Assembly (NCBI RefSeq): GCF_024198215.1
Contig: NZ_JAKCFA010000011.1
Span: 1-64,000 of the forward strand
DNA length: 64,000 nucleotides
Direction: 5' to 3'
Origin: Myxococcus qinghaiensis
Lineage (GTDB): Bacteria; Myxococcota; Myxococcia; Myxococcales; Myxococcaceae
In this document: piece by piece, positions 9,703 to 19,100 of the stretch
Layout: each line of letters begins with the position of its first letter
How positions within the stretch are numbered: the first letter of the stretch is position 1
Position numbers and translations under genes: made by a program
Notes under the pieces: generated by a model
Database searches by the model: none
What the model was told of the DNA's origin: nothing
Seen by the model: the letters and a program-made list of their open reading frames with translations, nothing else

Positions 9703-10254
9703 TCACTGCCGCACGGGGTGCTTGGACAGCTTGCGCTGGAGGCTCCTGCGCTGGATGCGCAGCAGGCGGGCGGCCTGGGAGATGTTGCCTCCGCAGTCCG
9801 CGAGGACGCGCTGGATGTGCTCCCACTCCGCGCGCGCCAGGGACGGCACCTGGTGCTCCAGCGCCACCGCCTCGCCCGCCGGCAGCGTGGCACCCGCGAA
9901 GGCCAGCAGGATGTCGTCCACGTCCACGGGCTTGGAGAGGTAGTGCGTGGCACCCCGGCGCACGGCCTCCACCGCGGTGGCGATGCTCCCGTAGCCGGTG
10001 AGGACCACCATCGTCGTGCGCGCATCCAACGCCTTCAGCTCGCGGACCAGGTCCAGTCCGGAGCCATCCGGCAGGCGCAGGTCGATGACCGCATACCCCG
10101 GGTGCAGCACCGACGCGCGCTCCAGCGCCTCCTTCGCGCTGCCCGCGCCATGCGCCGCGAAGCCCTTGCGGCCGAAGGCCTTCACCAGTCGCTCGCGATA
10201 GGGCTCGTCGTCGTCGATGACGAGCACCACCGGGGACACCTCAGGCGGCGACAT
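9703..10254 (-). CDS. RegA/PrrA-type response regulator
   Basis: A 183-aa two-domain regulator. The receiver domain (about residues 9-120) has the acidic pocket LVIDDD, the phosphorylatable aspartate in VIDLRLPDG and the conserved lysine in LSKP. The C-terminus is a Fis-type helix-turn-helix (GGNISQAARLLRIQ, then RRSLQRKL), which is the RegA/PrrA/ActR layout with almost no linker. These regulators control redox-responsive genes such as cytochromes and oxidases. Its start overlaps the end of the sensor kinase gene by 14 bp, so the two are translated together. The neighbouring cytochrome and molybdenum hydroxylase genes are reasonable candidate targets. Confidence 0.92.
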   Translation of the reverse strand: MSPPEVSPVVLVIDDDEPYRERLVKAFGRKGFAAHGAGSAKEALERASVLHPGYAVIDLRLPDGSGLDLVRELKALDARTTMVVLTGYGSIATAVEAVRRGATHYLSKPVDVDDILLAFAGATLPAGEAVALEHQVPSLARAEWEHIQRVLADCGGNISQAARLLRIQRRSLQRKLSKHPVRQ

Positions 10255-11599
10255 GGATGGGCTCCCTCCGACACGGCAGCTCCAGCGTGGCGCGCGTACC
10301 CCTGCCTTCTTCCGACTCCAGCTCCAGTCGCCCGCCGCACAGCTCGGCGAAGGTCTGCCCCAGGAACAATCCCAGCCCCATCCCCTGCCCCGGGGGCTTG
10401 GTGGTGAAGAACGGCTCCCCCAGGCGCTCCAGCACCTCGCGAGGGATGCCTGTGCCCTGGTCCTCCACCACGAAGGTCGTCCGCCCCGCGTCTCCGCTCA
10501 CGCGCACCGTGACGGGCGCCTGGGACGCGTCGCTCGCGTGCAGGCCGTTGCGCACCAGGTTCGCCAGCACCTGCACCAACCCCCGCATGGGGAAGCAGAG
10601 CGACAGGTCCGGGCCGTCCTCGAAGCGCAGGCGCGCCCGCTCCCCCGTCGACAGCTGCTCGCGAAGCCGCTCCAGCACCACGCCCGTCGTCGTCTGCTCC
10701 GGCACCTCGCCGTAGGTCTGCCCCGCCCGCGCGCTCATCCGCTCCAGGATGTCGCGGCACCGCTCCACCTGGTCCCGGATGAGGCGCGCATCCTCGAGCG
10801 CCTCGTGCGGCTCCTCCAGGATGAGGGCCTCCAGCTCGTTCGCCGCAATCGCGATGGTCCCCAGCGGTGTCCCCAGCTCATGCGCCGCGCCCGCCGCCAG
10901 CGTGCTCAGCGACGCCAGCTTCTCCGCGCGCACCGCGAGCAGCTGGGCACGCACCAGGGCCTCCTGTCTGTCCCTCAGCGCCGCCGACACCCGCGCCACC
11001 ATCAGCGCGATGAGCATCACCGTCAGCATGAAGGCCACCCACATGCCCAGCACATGTCGCGAGCCACTCGGCGCCGAGCCCGACACGTGCGCCAGCTCTC
11101 GCAGCGGCACATGGAAGCGGATGAGGAGCGCGGGCCCCAGGATGGACAGGAGCGACAGGCCCACCGTCCAGCGCGGCCCCAGCACCAGCGCCGCCAGCGT
11201 CACGTGCACCAGGTACAGCATGGCGAACGGGTTGTCGGGCCCTCCGGACAGCGCGAGCAGGGCCGTCAGCAGCATCGTGTCGAACGCGAGCACCCCGCCC
11301 AGGTGATGGGCCTTCACCACCGGCGCACCCCGGAGCCACAGGGTGAGGAGCAGGTTGGACACCCCCGTCGTCGCCACCACCGCGAGCAACGGCAACACAG
11401 GGAGCTCGAACCCCAGCCCTCGCACGGCCACGAGCACCGTGAGCGCCGAGCCCCCGACGGCGTGCCAGCGCAGGCGCACCAGCCAGCCGAGGGCAATCGC
11501 GCTGGACGACAACAGGTCCACCACGTCCTGCGTGGAGCGATGGAAGGCGGAGCGGGGGCCGCGCGGGGCCGCCTGCGAGTCAGTGGGCGGGCGGAACAC
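10241..11599 (-). CDS. RegB/PrrB-type sensor histidine kinase
   Basis: A 452-aa membrane histidine kinase. About six hydrophobic segments fill residues 45-215; between helices sits GGPDNPF, matching the quinone-binding heptapeptide (GGxxNPF) that marks RegB-family redox sensors. The H-box AAHELGTPLGTI carries the phosphorylated histidine. The N box (NLVRNGLHAS), G1 (VEDQGTGIP) and G2 (GMGLGLFL) complete the ATP-binding domain. RegB normally senses the ubiquinone pool and respiratory flux. I see no cysteine in the position expected for the redox-active Cys of RegB, so quinone sensing is the better guess. It is paired with the regulator encoded immediately downstream. Confidence 0.92.
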   Translation of the reverse strand: MFRPPTDSQAAPRGPRSAFHRSTQDVVDLLSSSAIALGWLVRLRWHAVGGSALTVLVAVRGLGFELPVLPLLAVVATTGVSNLLLTLWLRGAPVVKAHHLGGVLAFDTMLLTALLALSGGPDNPFAMLYLVHVTLAALVLGPRWTVGLSLLSILGPALLIRFHVPLRELAHVSGSAPSGSRHVLGMWVAFMLTVMLIALMVARVSAALRDRQEALVRAQLLAVRAEKLASLSTLAAGAAHELGTPLGTIAIAANELEALILEEPHEALEDARLIRDQVERCRDILERMSARAGQTYGEVPEQTTTGVVLERLREQLSTGERARLRFEDGPDLSLCFPMRGLVQVLANLVRNGLHASDASQAPVTVRVSGDAGRTTFVVEDQGTGIPREVLERLGEPFFTTKPPGQGMGLGLFLGQTFAELCGGRLELESEEGRGTRATLELPCRREPIHVAA

Positions 11600-11665
11600 G
11601 CCTCTTCTTACTCCGGGAGTCCCCTCGTCGCGAGCGCGTCAAGTTGACGCAGGGCCTTCGAATCA

Positions 11666-11753
11666 CCGGGCCAGGGAGGCGGGACACAAGGCCCCTGCTT
11701 CCCTGGCCGGTGCGGGCCGACGACGCCTGATTCAGCGGCGTGACGCCGGCCCG
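11666..11753 (-). terminator. Two adjacent GC-rich hairpins downstream of the M23-like gene
   Basis: Inverted repeats lie at 11666-11710 (arms ccgggccaggga and tccctggccgg, one bulge) and at 11713-11753 (outer arms cgggccg and cggcccg, inner arms acgcc and ggcgt). They sit just beyond the stop of the M23-like gene at 11761, read on the minus strand. Neither is followed by a clear T-run, so intrinsic termination is only probable. Confidence 0.45.
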
Positions 11754-11760
11754 TGGGCTG

Positions 11761-12279
11761 TCAGATGTAGCCCATCAGCTCCGCACGGTCCAAGGCCTCG
11801 CCCTTCGAGGTGTAGGACGAGTACCAGGACGTGTTCTTCGTCCCGTACTGGTCCTTCTGGAAGTGGGAGTGGGGACCGGTGGCGTTGCCCGTGCCACCCA
11901 GGTTGCCGACCTGGCAGCGATTGCACGTGCGGTCATACGAATCGCTGGTCTTGATCCAATGCCACTGGCGGAAGGACCAGCCGCTGCCGAGGTCGAGCTT
12001 CGCCTCGTTCTGGTTGCCGCTGCCATTGCCGTTGCAGACGACCCCGGAGGTCCGGACCGTCACGTTCCAGCGGACGCTGGCGGAGACGCCCGTCTCGGCG
12101 CCCCAGTAGTTGCAGCGCGAGTTCGCGACGTCCACGGCACCGTGGTACGTGCCGCTGGAGTAGTAGGTGGTGGCCGTCACCGTGCTGGGGTACGGCGCGA
12201 CGGCGGTGTACGCAAGCGCCGCGGTGGGGAGTGCTACCAGGGCCGTCAGCGCCGCGAGGCGCGACTTGGAGCTACGCAT
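11761..12279 (-). CDS. Small secreted M23-like peptidase
   Basis: A 172-aa protein with a signal peptide (MRSSKSRLAALTALVALP, cleavage near ALA). The mature part has two elements that recall M23/LytM zinc endopeptidases: YHGAVDVA, which fits the first zinc ligand pair HxxxD, and GPHSHFQ, which fits the HxH motif preceded by the usual GTGNATGPH stretch. M23 enzymes cut peptidoglycan cross-links or glycine-rich peptides. The protein is short and cysteine-rich for the family, and it ends soon after the HxH block. I chose the ATG at 12279 because it follows AAAGGA and starts the signal peptide; the frame extends upstream without support. It is the last gene of a co-directional set with two exported repeat proteins. 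Confidence 0.72.
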   Translation of the reverse strand: MRSSKSRLAALTALVALPTAALAYTAVAPYPSTVTATTYYSSGTYHGAVDVANSRCNYWGAETGVSASVRWNVTVRTSGVVCNGNGSGNQNEAKLDLGSGWSFRQWHWIKTSDSYDRTCNRCQVGNLGGTGNATGPHSHFQKDQYGTKNTSWYSSYTSKGEALDRAELMGYI

Positions 12280-12326
12280 CGTTGTTCCTTTCGGGCCGAC
12301 TGTGCGGCCCCCAGAAGGACTGCTGC

Positions 12327-13304
12327 TCATCGAGCCTGCTGCAACCGCTGCTTCTCCCTCAGGATCAGGCTCCACTCCTGAAGACCTGTACTCAAGGCCC
12401 GGACCCACGCGTCGACCTCCGTCGAGAGGCGCGGGTCGACATTCCTCAAGGCCGTCAGCTCCGGCACCGCGCTGGCGAAGCCCAGCCGCGCGAGGCTCTG
12501 GAGGATGGCCGTGCGCACGCCCACGTCCGACTCTTCGCGATACAGCGCCACCAGCGTCTGCCGCGCACGGGACATCTCCGGCGCGGGCACGCCGCCCAGC
12601 GCCTTCGCCGCCGCCGCGCGCACCTGGGCGTCATCTCCGCCCAGGAGCGTGTGGAGCTGGTCCGCCGACTCCTTGCTGATGGCCGCCGTGGAGATGTTGT
12701 CCAGGATTCGCGCCGTCACCTTCGAATCACTCGACGCCACGGCCGCGGCCACCGCCATGTCCGACGCGGGCCCGTGGAGGCCCGCGTAGACGAACTGGTT
12801 GTCCTCGATGAGGTTCGTCGCCGCCTCCATCCGCACCTCGGGCGAGGCGTCGCGCACCAGCCGCGAGTACAAATCGCCCGTGTGCTCCTCCGCGCTCGTG
12901 CGGCGCAGGGCCCGCGTCGAAGCCGCGCGCACGGCCGGGTCCGCGTCGGTCGAGGCCCGCTTCCCCACCAGTTGGAGCGTGGCGGGACTCTCTCCGCGCT
13001 CCGTCTTCGCGACCAGCGCCGCTCCCAGGTGCTCCACCATGACGGGCTCCGTCTCGCGCTCGAAGGCCGCGCGGAGCTGCGCCTCCGGCAGCGTGACGGC
13101 GGACTCCTTCAACAGCTCGCTCAGGTAGCGCCGGTAGGCCGGAGACTTCGACTGGAGCCCGCGCCGGATGGAGTCCATCAACCCCTCGACGGAGCACGTC
13201 TCGGGTTGAAGCGCGGGGGGCGGAGGCGGCGTCTCCGTCGCGTGCGCGAGAGATGACAACGTCAGCAGGCACAGGGCCGGGGCCAGCAGGAAGGTGCGCG
13301 TCAT
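12327..13304 (-). CDS. Exported HEAT-like repeat protein
   Basis: A 325-aa protein with a signal peptide (MTRTFLLAPALCLLTLSSLAHA) followed by a proline-rich linker and about seven alpha-helical repeats. Repeated patterns such as DADPAVRAASTRALR, DASPEVRMEAATNL and DDAQVRAAAAKAL are typical of HEAT/PBS-lyase-like repeats, which act as protein-binding scaffolds. I set the start at 13304, where the signal peptide begins; the frame runs upstream but is arginine/serine-rich shadow sequence. It starts 7 bp after the preceding gene and is followed 47 bp later by the M23-like peptidase, so the three are likely an operon. A chaperone, inhibitor or export-scaffold role for the peptidase is only an inference. 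Confidence 0.8.
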   Translation of the reverse strand: MTRTFLLAPALCLLTLSSLAHATETPPPPPALQPETCSVEGLMDSIRRGLQSKSPAYRRYLSELLKESAVTLPEAQLRAAFERETEPVMVEHLGAALVAKTERGESPATLQLVGKRASTDADPAVRAASTRALRRTSAEEHTGDLYSRLVRDASPEVRMEAATNLIEDNQFVYAGLHGPASDMAVAAAVASSDSKVTARILDNISTAAISKESADQLHTLLGGDDAQVRAAAAKALGGVPAPEMSRARQTLVALYREESDVGVRTAILQSLARLGFASAVPELTALRNVDPRLSTEVDAWVRALSTGLQEWSLILREKQRLQQAR

Positions 13305-13311
13305 GGAGAGC

Positions 13312-14529
13312 TCAGTCGCGGTGGAGACAGCCGTAGGGGTCCTGGTCCGCGAGCGCGAGCCACACGCGCTCGAAGTCCACGACACCACTGGCGTAGATGC
13401 GCTCGAAGTCCTGGTACGTCGGCTGGAAGCGCGGGTCGACGAGCGCCATGTTCGCCATGACAGGCAGCGCGTCCTTGCCCGCGGCGCGCGCGGAGAAGCG
13501 GAACAGCGACCAGCGCACGCACACGTCCTGCTCCGGCTCGAAGGCGCGCGCGAAGGTCTCCAGCACCTTCGCCCTGTCCGCGGACAGCGCCAGGTTGTGC
13601 GCGGCGGCGCCGCGTCCATCGGGGCTGCCCTCGGTGGTGAGGACCTTCGCGAAGCCTTCGGTGGCGCTCGCGTCCAGCACGGGCGCGGTCTCCATGGGCG
13701 TCGACAGCGCCATGTACCGCACGTGCTCGTCGAGCGACTGCGTGCCGATGTTCAGCAGCTTGTCCAGGTACGGCGCCGCGTTCGCCGACCGCTCATGGTC
13801 GTTCTTCATCACCCGGGCGATGGTTCGCGCCGCGGCCCAGCCCGCTTCCCCCGAGGCCGGGTCCTTGGCGAAGTCCGCCAGCTTCGCGAGCGCGTCGGGC
13901 GACAACTGCTTCTGCGTGTCCAGCGAGGACAGCACCCCGGCGCGCCGCTCCGGCTCCAGCGCCGCGTCCATCCCCAGCTCCAGCATCTTCCGGGAGACCT
14001 CCGGCAGGTGGACGGCCTCCGAGTCCTTCAGCGCCATCGCGAAGACCTTGAACTCCTTCGGCCCCGCGTCGCGCGTCCACTCCAGCACCTGGCCCGCCCG
14101 GCCCGCGTCGTTGCCGATGAGCTCCGTCAGCCGCTCCTTCAGGTACATGCGGACCAGCGGGTCCCTGGAAACCAGCAGCGGCGCGGCCCACTCACGGAAC
14201 GTGTCGATGCTCACGCCCTCGTTGAAGCGCTCCAGGTCCTTCCAACAGGTGGTGGCGTCGTACCGGGGCGCCCCCGCGACGGCCTCCCCTGCCTCAGCGG
14301 CCGGAGCAGCACCGGCCCTTCCTTGAGCACGGGCTGAAGCGGAACCTCCGGAGGGGGAACGAGGCTCCACCGACGCGACGTGGGCACCTCCGTCGCCACC
14401 CCGCCGGGCCACCAGCGCCACCACGGTCAGCAACAGGAGCCCACCGCCCAGCAGGGCGATGGCTCGACGACGGTTGAAGCGCGAGGGCCCGTCCGGGGGT
14501 GTGGGACGCGAAGACGATTCGGGACTCAT
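13312..14529 (-). CDS. Membrane-anchored periplasmic helical-repeat protein
   Basis: A 405-aa protein with a cytoplasmic N-terminal tail of about 22 residues, one transmembrane helix (AIALLGGGLLLLTVVALVA), an alanine/glycine-rich linker to about residue 90 and a C-terminal helical domain with HEAT-like character. The two cysteines (TTCWKD near residue 95 and YGCLHRD at the extreme C-terminus) may pair. It is the first gene of the three-gene set with the downstream HEAT-like protein and the M23-like peptidase, and its C-terminal half resembles the downstream protein in layout. No enzyme motif is visible. The function is unknown. Confidence 0.78.
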   Translation of the reverse strand: MSPESSSRPTPPDGPSRFNRRRAIALLGGGLLLLTVVALVARRGGDGGAHVASVEPRSPSGGSASARAQGRAGAAPAAEAGEAVAGAPRYDATTCWKDLERFNEGVSIDTFREWAAPLLVSRDPLVRMYLKERLTELIGNDAGRAGQVLEWTRDAGPKEFKVFAMALKDSEAVHLPEVSRKMLELGMDAALEPERRAGVLSSLDTQKQLSPDALAKLADFAKDPASGEAGWAAARTIARVMKNDHERSANAAPYLDKLLNIGTQSLDEHVRYMALSTPMETAPVLDASATEGFAKVLTTEGSPDGRGAAAHNLALSADRAKVLETFARAFEPEQDVCVRWSLFRFSARAAGKDALPVMANMALVDPRFQPTYQDFERIYASGVVDFERVWLALADQDPYGCLHRD

Positions 14530-14662
14530 GCCGCGCCGACCCTACTACGCGGACTCCGAGACTTCCTCTTGATATCTTAAAAAACGGAAATTACCGACCA
14601 ACCACACAAACTCGGAGTCCAGTCGACAACGCCTGGAGTGTGTTTCAGCGGCCCAGGACGGC

Positions 14663-15994
14663 TCAGGGCGCGCGTGGCGGCACCAGGGAGCTGGTCGCCA
14701 TCAGCAGGTTGCCGGAGGCGTCCTTGGCCAGGGCGTACAGCTTGATGGGGCCCTTCACGGTGGCTGGCACTTTCACGCGCCACGAGTCGGGCGTGGCGCC
14801 GGGACTGGCGCGCAGGCGGATGACCTCGCCGCGCTCGTACCGGGTGGCCGCGCCCCGGAAGTTGTAGGCGAAGGAGACCTCCAGCGGCGCGTCGTCGGCC
14901 TTCTTCACGTCCAGACGCACGTCCACCCAGGTCCCCGTGGGCTCCTGCTTCACGGCCTCCACGGTGAGGCTCTTCAGCTCGGGCAGGGGCGCCGCCGGCT
15001 TCTGGCCCGTGTACGCCTCACGCACCGCGTGCCACGCGGGCCGCGTCGACTTGCCCGACAGCATGCCGAGCCAGAGGCTGGTGTGGTCGAACGTCGAGCT
15101 GTAGTTGAAGACGAACAGGCCCAGGCAGTCACCCGCCTTCACGTGGGGCGCCAGCGCGTTGTTCCACGCGTCGACGATGACGGCGTACTTCTCCTGGTCA
15201 TCCGGCTCCCGGGCGATGCCGTTCGCGTCCTTGGGCGCCTCCCACTCCCCCTGCGCGCCGAACTCGGTGATGAGCCAGGGCTTGGTGCCGCCCTCCTTCT
15301 TCAGCGCGTCCGGCAGCACGTGCACGCCCCGGCCATAGACGTTGAGGCCATACGCGTCGAGCGACGGGACGAACTTCTCCCACCACTTCACCGCGAGCAC
15401 CCACGCGTCCACCGAGATGACCGGGTGGTTTGAATCCACCTTCTTGATGTCCTGGACCACGCTCTCCAGGAAGCGCGCGTAGGCCTCCTTCGCCGCGTCA
15501 TTCGGGCTGTTGAGGATGACCTCGTTGCCCAGGCCCCAGGCCAGCACCGCCGGGTGGTCCTTGAGGCGCTTCACGCTCTCCAGCGTGTCCGCGCGCTGCT
15601 TCTTCATGCCCGCCACGTCGGTGAGGTAGTCGAACGAGTCGTCGTCCTCCGCGCCGGGCTGGCCATGCCGCATCCACAGCCCGACGAGCACCTTGAGGCC
15701 ATGCTTGTGCGCGGCGTCCAGGAGCAGCGTCGTCTCCGCGCCCACGCCCCACGTGCGCAGCGTGTTGACGCCCTGGGCCGCCAGCCTCGCGCAGTCCTGC
15801 TCATACGCCGCCGAGCTGCCACTGCCGCTGAAGGTGACGCCCTTGGCGACATAGGGGCGCCCATCCACCTGGAGCTGCCATTGCCCGTCCACCCTCGAAA
15901 GAGCGGTCCGGGCCTCGGCGGCCAGGGCCGGGCACAGCACGAACGCACACAACAACAGCAGGACGCTGCGAGTGGGGCGAAGGCAAGGGGCCAT
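14663..15994 (-). CDS. Secreted GH2/GH5-like TIM-barrel glycoside hydrolase
   Basis: A protein of about 443 aa with a signal peptide (hydrophobic LLLLCAFVLCPALAAEA). The catalytic domain is the TIM-barrel seen in family 2 C-terminal and family 5-like glycosidases: KGVTFSGSG at the first strand, LRTWGVGAE, then AWGLGNEV, where the Asn-Glu pair is the acid/base, and LITEFGAQGEWE, where the glutamate fits the nucleophile. A beta-sandwich-like C-terminal domain follows (about residues 340-440). The substrate is unknown, perhaps a beta-linked polysaccharide. ATG codons at 15994 and 16027 are both possible; 15994 begins a compact signal peptide, but neither has a strong ribosome binding site. It diverges from the large lipoprotein gene. 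Confidence 0.85.
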   Translation of the reverse strand: MAPCLRPTRSVLLLLCAFVLCPALAAEARTALSRVDGQWQLQVDGRPYVAKGVTFSGSGSSAAYEQDCARLAAQGVNTLRTWGVGAETTLLLDAAHKHGLKVLVGLWMRHGQPGAEDDDSFDYLTDVAGMKKQRADTLESVKRLKDHPAVLAWGLGNEVILNSPNDAAKEAYARFLESVVQDIKKVDSNHPVISVDAWVLAVKWWEKFVPSLDAYGLNVYGRGVHVLPDALKKEGGTKPWLITEFGAQGEWEAPKDANGIAREPDDQEKYAVIVDAWNNALAPHVKAGDCLGLFVFNYSSTFDHTSLWLGMLSGKSTRPAWHAVREAYTGQKPAAPLPELKSLTVEAVKQEPTGTWVDVRLDVKKADDAPLEVSFAYNFRGAATRYERGEVIRLRASPGATPDSWRVKVPATVKGPIKLYALAKDASGNLLMATSSLVPPRAP

Positions 15995-16102
15995 GGGGCG
16001 GGGATGGTAACTCGTTTCAGCTCCCATTTCCGGCGCCCCGTGAATTCCCGGAGAAGGAATCCGGGGGTCGCCGTTCACCTCGCCAGCAAAGGAGCAACCA
16101 CG

Positions 16103-19100
16103 ATGAACTTCTTGGGAAGCATCCGCCGGAGCCGGCGGCGAGTCTGGGGAATGGCCTGTGCCCTGGTGTTGAGTGCCTGTGGGGACCATCCGCCTTTGGG
16201 AGAGGACGGGCCTCCGGCGGAGGAGCTGGAGACGGGCACCTCCGCGCAGCCGCTGGCGTTCTCCTCGCCCATGGAGTTCTCGGAGCTGCGCGGCCTGCCC
16301 GCGGGGCCCGCGACGATGGACACCACGGTGGGCGAGCTGCTGGCGGTGCTCCCCAGCCCCCGCTTCGACGACTTGCGCGGCGTGCTCACCGGCCGCCACG
16401 TGCCGACCGACAAGGTGCGCGTGCTGACGTCGTATGCCCGCGACTATCCGGTGTTCCTCAAGGGCAACCAGGCCCTGCTGCCCAACGCGGACGGCGTCTT
16501 CGCGCAGCAGAGTCCGGTCATCACCTGGCAGACCCTGCCCGGCAACGCGTGCAGCTTCAGCCACGCGTGCGCCAACCTGTTTGAGGTCTCCGAGCAGGAC
16601 CCGACGCAGCGCAAGTACGCGGCCATCGTCATCGTCGCGCCCAGCGTGGAGCTGGCGGGCCCGGTGGACACGGGCGGCGCGACGCTCGTCATCGCCTCCG
16701 GTGCGTACGCGGCCCGGGGCTTCTCCGTGCGCACCGTCCCCGGCGCGCGCACCGCGCAGGTGGACCTGGACCCGACGGATGCGGTGGTGCCGACCGGGCG
16801 CAACGGCCAGAACGGCGGCAGCTTCGTGCTCTACACCAACGAGCTCAACGGCGTGCGCGTCCACACCGCGGCCGAGCGGGGCGAGGACGGCTGGCTGGGC
16901 GCGGATGGCACGTCGACGCCCATCATCCCCACCGTCACCGGCAACAACGGCCCCGACCCCAAGCTGAGCTGCACCGGCACCGTCATCAAGCCGCCCCAGA
17001 ATGGCAGCAACGGCGGCAACGGTGGACGCTCCGGCGACGTCGTCATCCGCTACACGTCCCTGCGCGGCTCCGGCCTGGTCAACGAGCCGAACAAGGCCTC
17101 GCCCGTGACGTCCGAGCAGTGCTTCATGGACGAGGAGCTGCAGTGCCAGAGCCTGCGCTGCCGGTGGAACCCCGCCATCGCCCTGTGTGACATGCTGACG
17201 GAGGCGGACAACGCCCAGTGCAGCGACGGCATCGACAACGACAACAACGGCTACGCGGACTGCCAGGACTACGCCTGCTCGAAGAACCCGCACGTCACGG
17301 TGTGCTCGGACGCGACGTGGAGCCCCATCCAGAAGGAGTCCTCCGCCGAGGCCTGCAGCGACGCCAAGGACAATGACGGGGATGGCGCGGTGGACTGTGC
17401 CGACACCAAGTGCCGCCTGCGCGGCTTCTGTCAGCAGTCGCGCGCGTCCAACAACGAGTTCTCCGAGGCAGCCTGCGACGACGACGTGGACAACGACGGC
17501 GACGGGTACACCGACTGCGACGACTTCTCCTGCAAGAACTACTCGACGACGTGCGGGACGGCGGGCGAGGGCGGCGACGAGGAGTGTCGGGACCTCATCG
17601 ACAACGACGGTGACGGCCTGGGCGACTGCTCGGACCCGGGCTGCTTCGACAACCCCTACTGCGGCCTGGGCCCGGCGCTGCTCCTCACCAATGGCCTGGA
17701 GGAGGCGAGCGACGCGACCTGCGCGGACGGCGTCGACAATGACCTGGACGGCCACAAGGACTGCTCCGACTACGAGTGCCGCTTCAACCCTCGCGTGCTC
17801 TCCGCATGTGGCAGCGAGCGCACCCCGCAGGCCTGCTCGGACGGCATCGACAACGACGGCGACGGCAAGACGGACTGCCAGGACACGAACTGCGCGGGCA
17901 ACCCCTACGCGAAGGTGTGCGAGCCCGAGGACTATCCCTTCCTCCAGGAAGCCACCGCGGCCACGTGCAGCGACGGCCTGGACAACGACGGGGACAACTA
18001 CGCGGACTGCGCGGACTTCCAGTGCAGCAACAGCCCCCTGACGGGGAACGTCTGCGGCGCGCAGGAGAACACCTATGCGCAGTGCACGGACGGCCTGGAC
18101 AACGACAACGACGGGTTCAAGGACTGCTCCGACACCACCTGCCGCAACAGCCCCTTCTTCGGTGACCTGGCGTGCAGGAACCAGGTGCAGACCTGGCATT
18201 CCGTGTCCCTGTCCGAGTCCTACAATGGACGCTACGTGGACACGCGCGCGGAGCTCATCACCGCGGCCGTCCCTGGCGGCAAGAAGGGCCTGGGCGGCAA
18301 CCGCCCCTCCAAGACGGTGTCCGTGACGGTGCTGGAGTCCCCTCCGGGCACGTGCGAGCACTGGGAGACCTACCTCTGCATCCCCCGGGAGGAGCAGCGC
18401 ACCTGCTTCCTCGGCACCAAGTCCACCGCCGGCACCGCTGGCGCCACGGGCATCGCCGGCACGCAGCGCATCCTCCGCTCGGCGCGCCGGGACGTGGACA
18501 TGCTCCGCGCGCTGCTCGCCCCCCAGTCGTGGCGCGTGGCCCAGGCGAACGGCAACACGTACTTCAAGCGGGGTGAGCTGCAGAAGGCCGCCTTCATCTA
18601 CCTGCAGAACATCATGGAGATGGGTGGCATCCTCGCCCAGGCGGGCCTGGTGTGTGACGAGCCGCTCAGCGCGCAGGCGCCCTTCTCCTCCGCATACCTG
18701 TACGGCGCGCTGTGCCCGCTGATGGCCCACGACGTCACCCGCCTGAGCTACATCCAGGGCCAGCGCAACTTCTACGGCCTGGCCAAGGAGACGCCGTTCA
18801 ACTCGCACCTGCGCTACGAGCAGCTCCGCGCGGAGTTCGACTCGCTCTACGACGTGCTGGACAGCTCGGTGAACCAGTGGCTCGCGCTCTCCAATGGCAT
18901 GCAGCTGTCCGCCTGGATGACGCAGAACCAGGCCTCGATGAACGCCGAAGTCGTGGCGCTGGAGGCCCAGGAGGCCGCGGACACCCAGCGCGTCACCGCG
19001 GCGAACGCGGCGCTGACCGCCCTGCAGACGTCCATGAACAACCGCAAGGCCGCCATCGCCCAGCTCACCGAGAGCATCCAGGCGACGGACACCCGCATCA

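Noticed and set aside
15554-16102. Upstream extension of the DNDGDG lipoprotein frame
   Set aside because: It overlaps the divergent glycosidase and its translation is low-complexity; the lipoprotein signal with AAAGGAG marks the true start at 16103.
17215-18180. Eight regular repeats that might suggest a CRISPR or DNA-level tandem array
   Set aside because: The repetition is at protein level (CxDxxDNDxDG), with diverged codons and no constant repeat or spacer structure.
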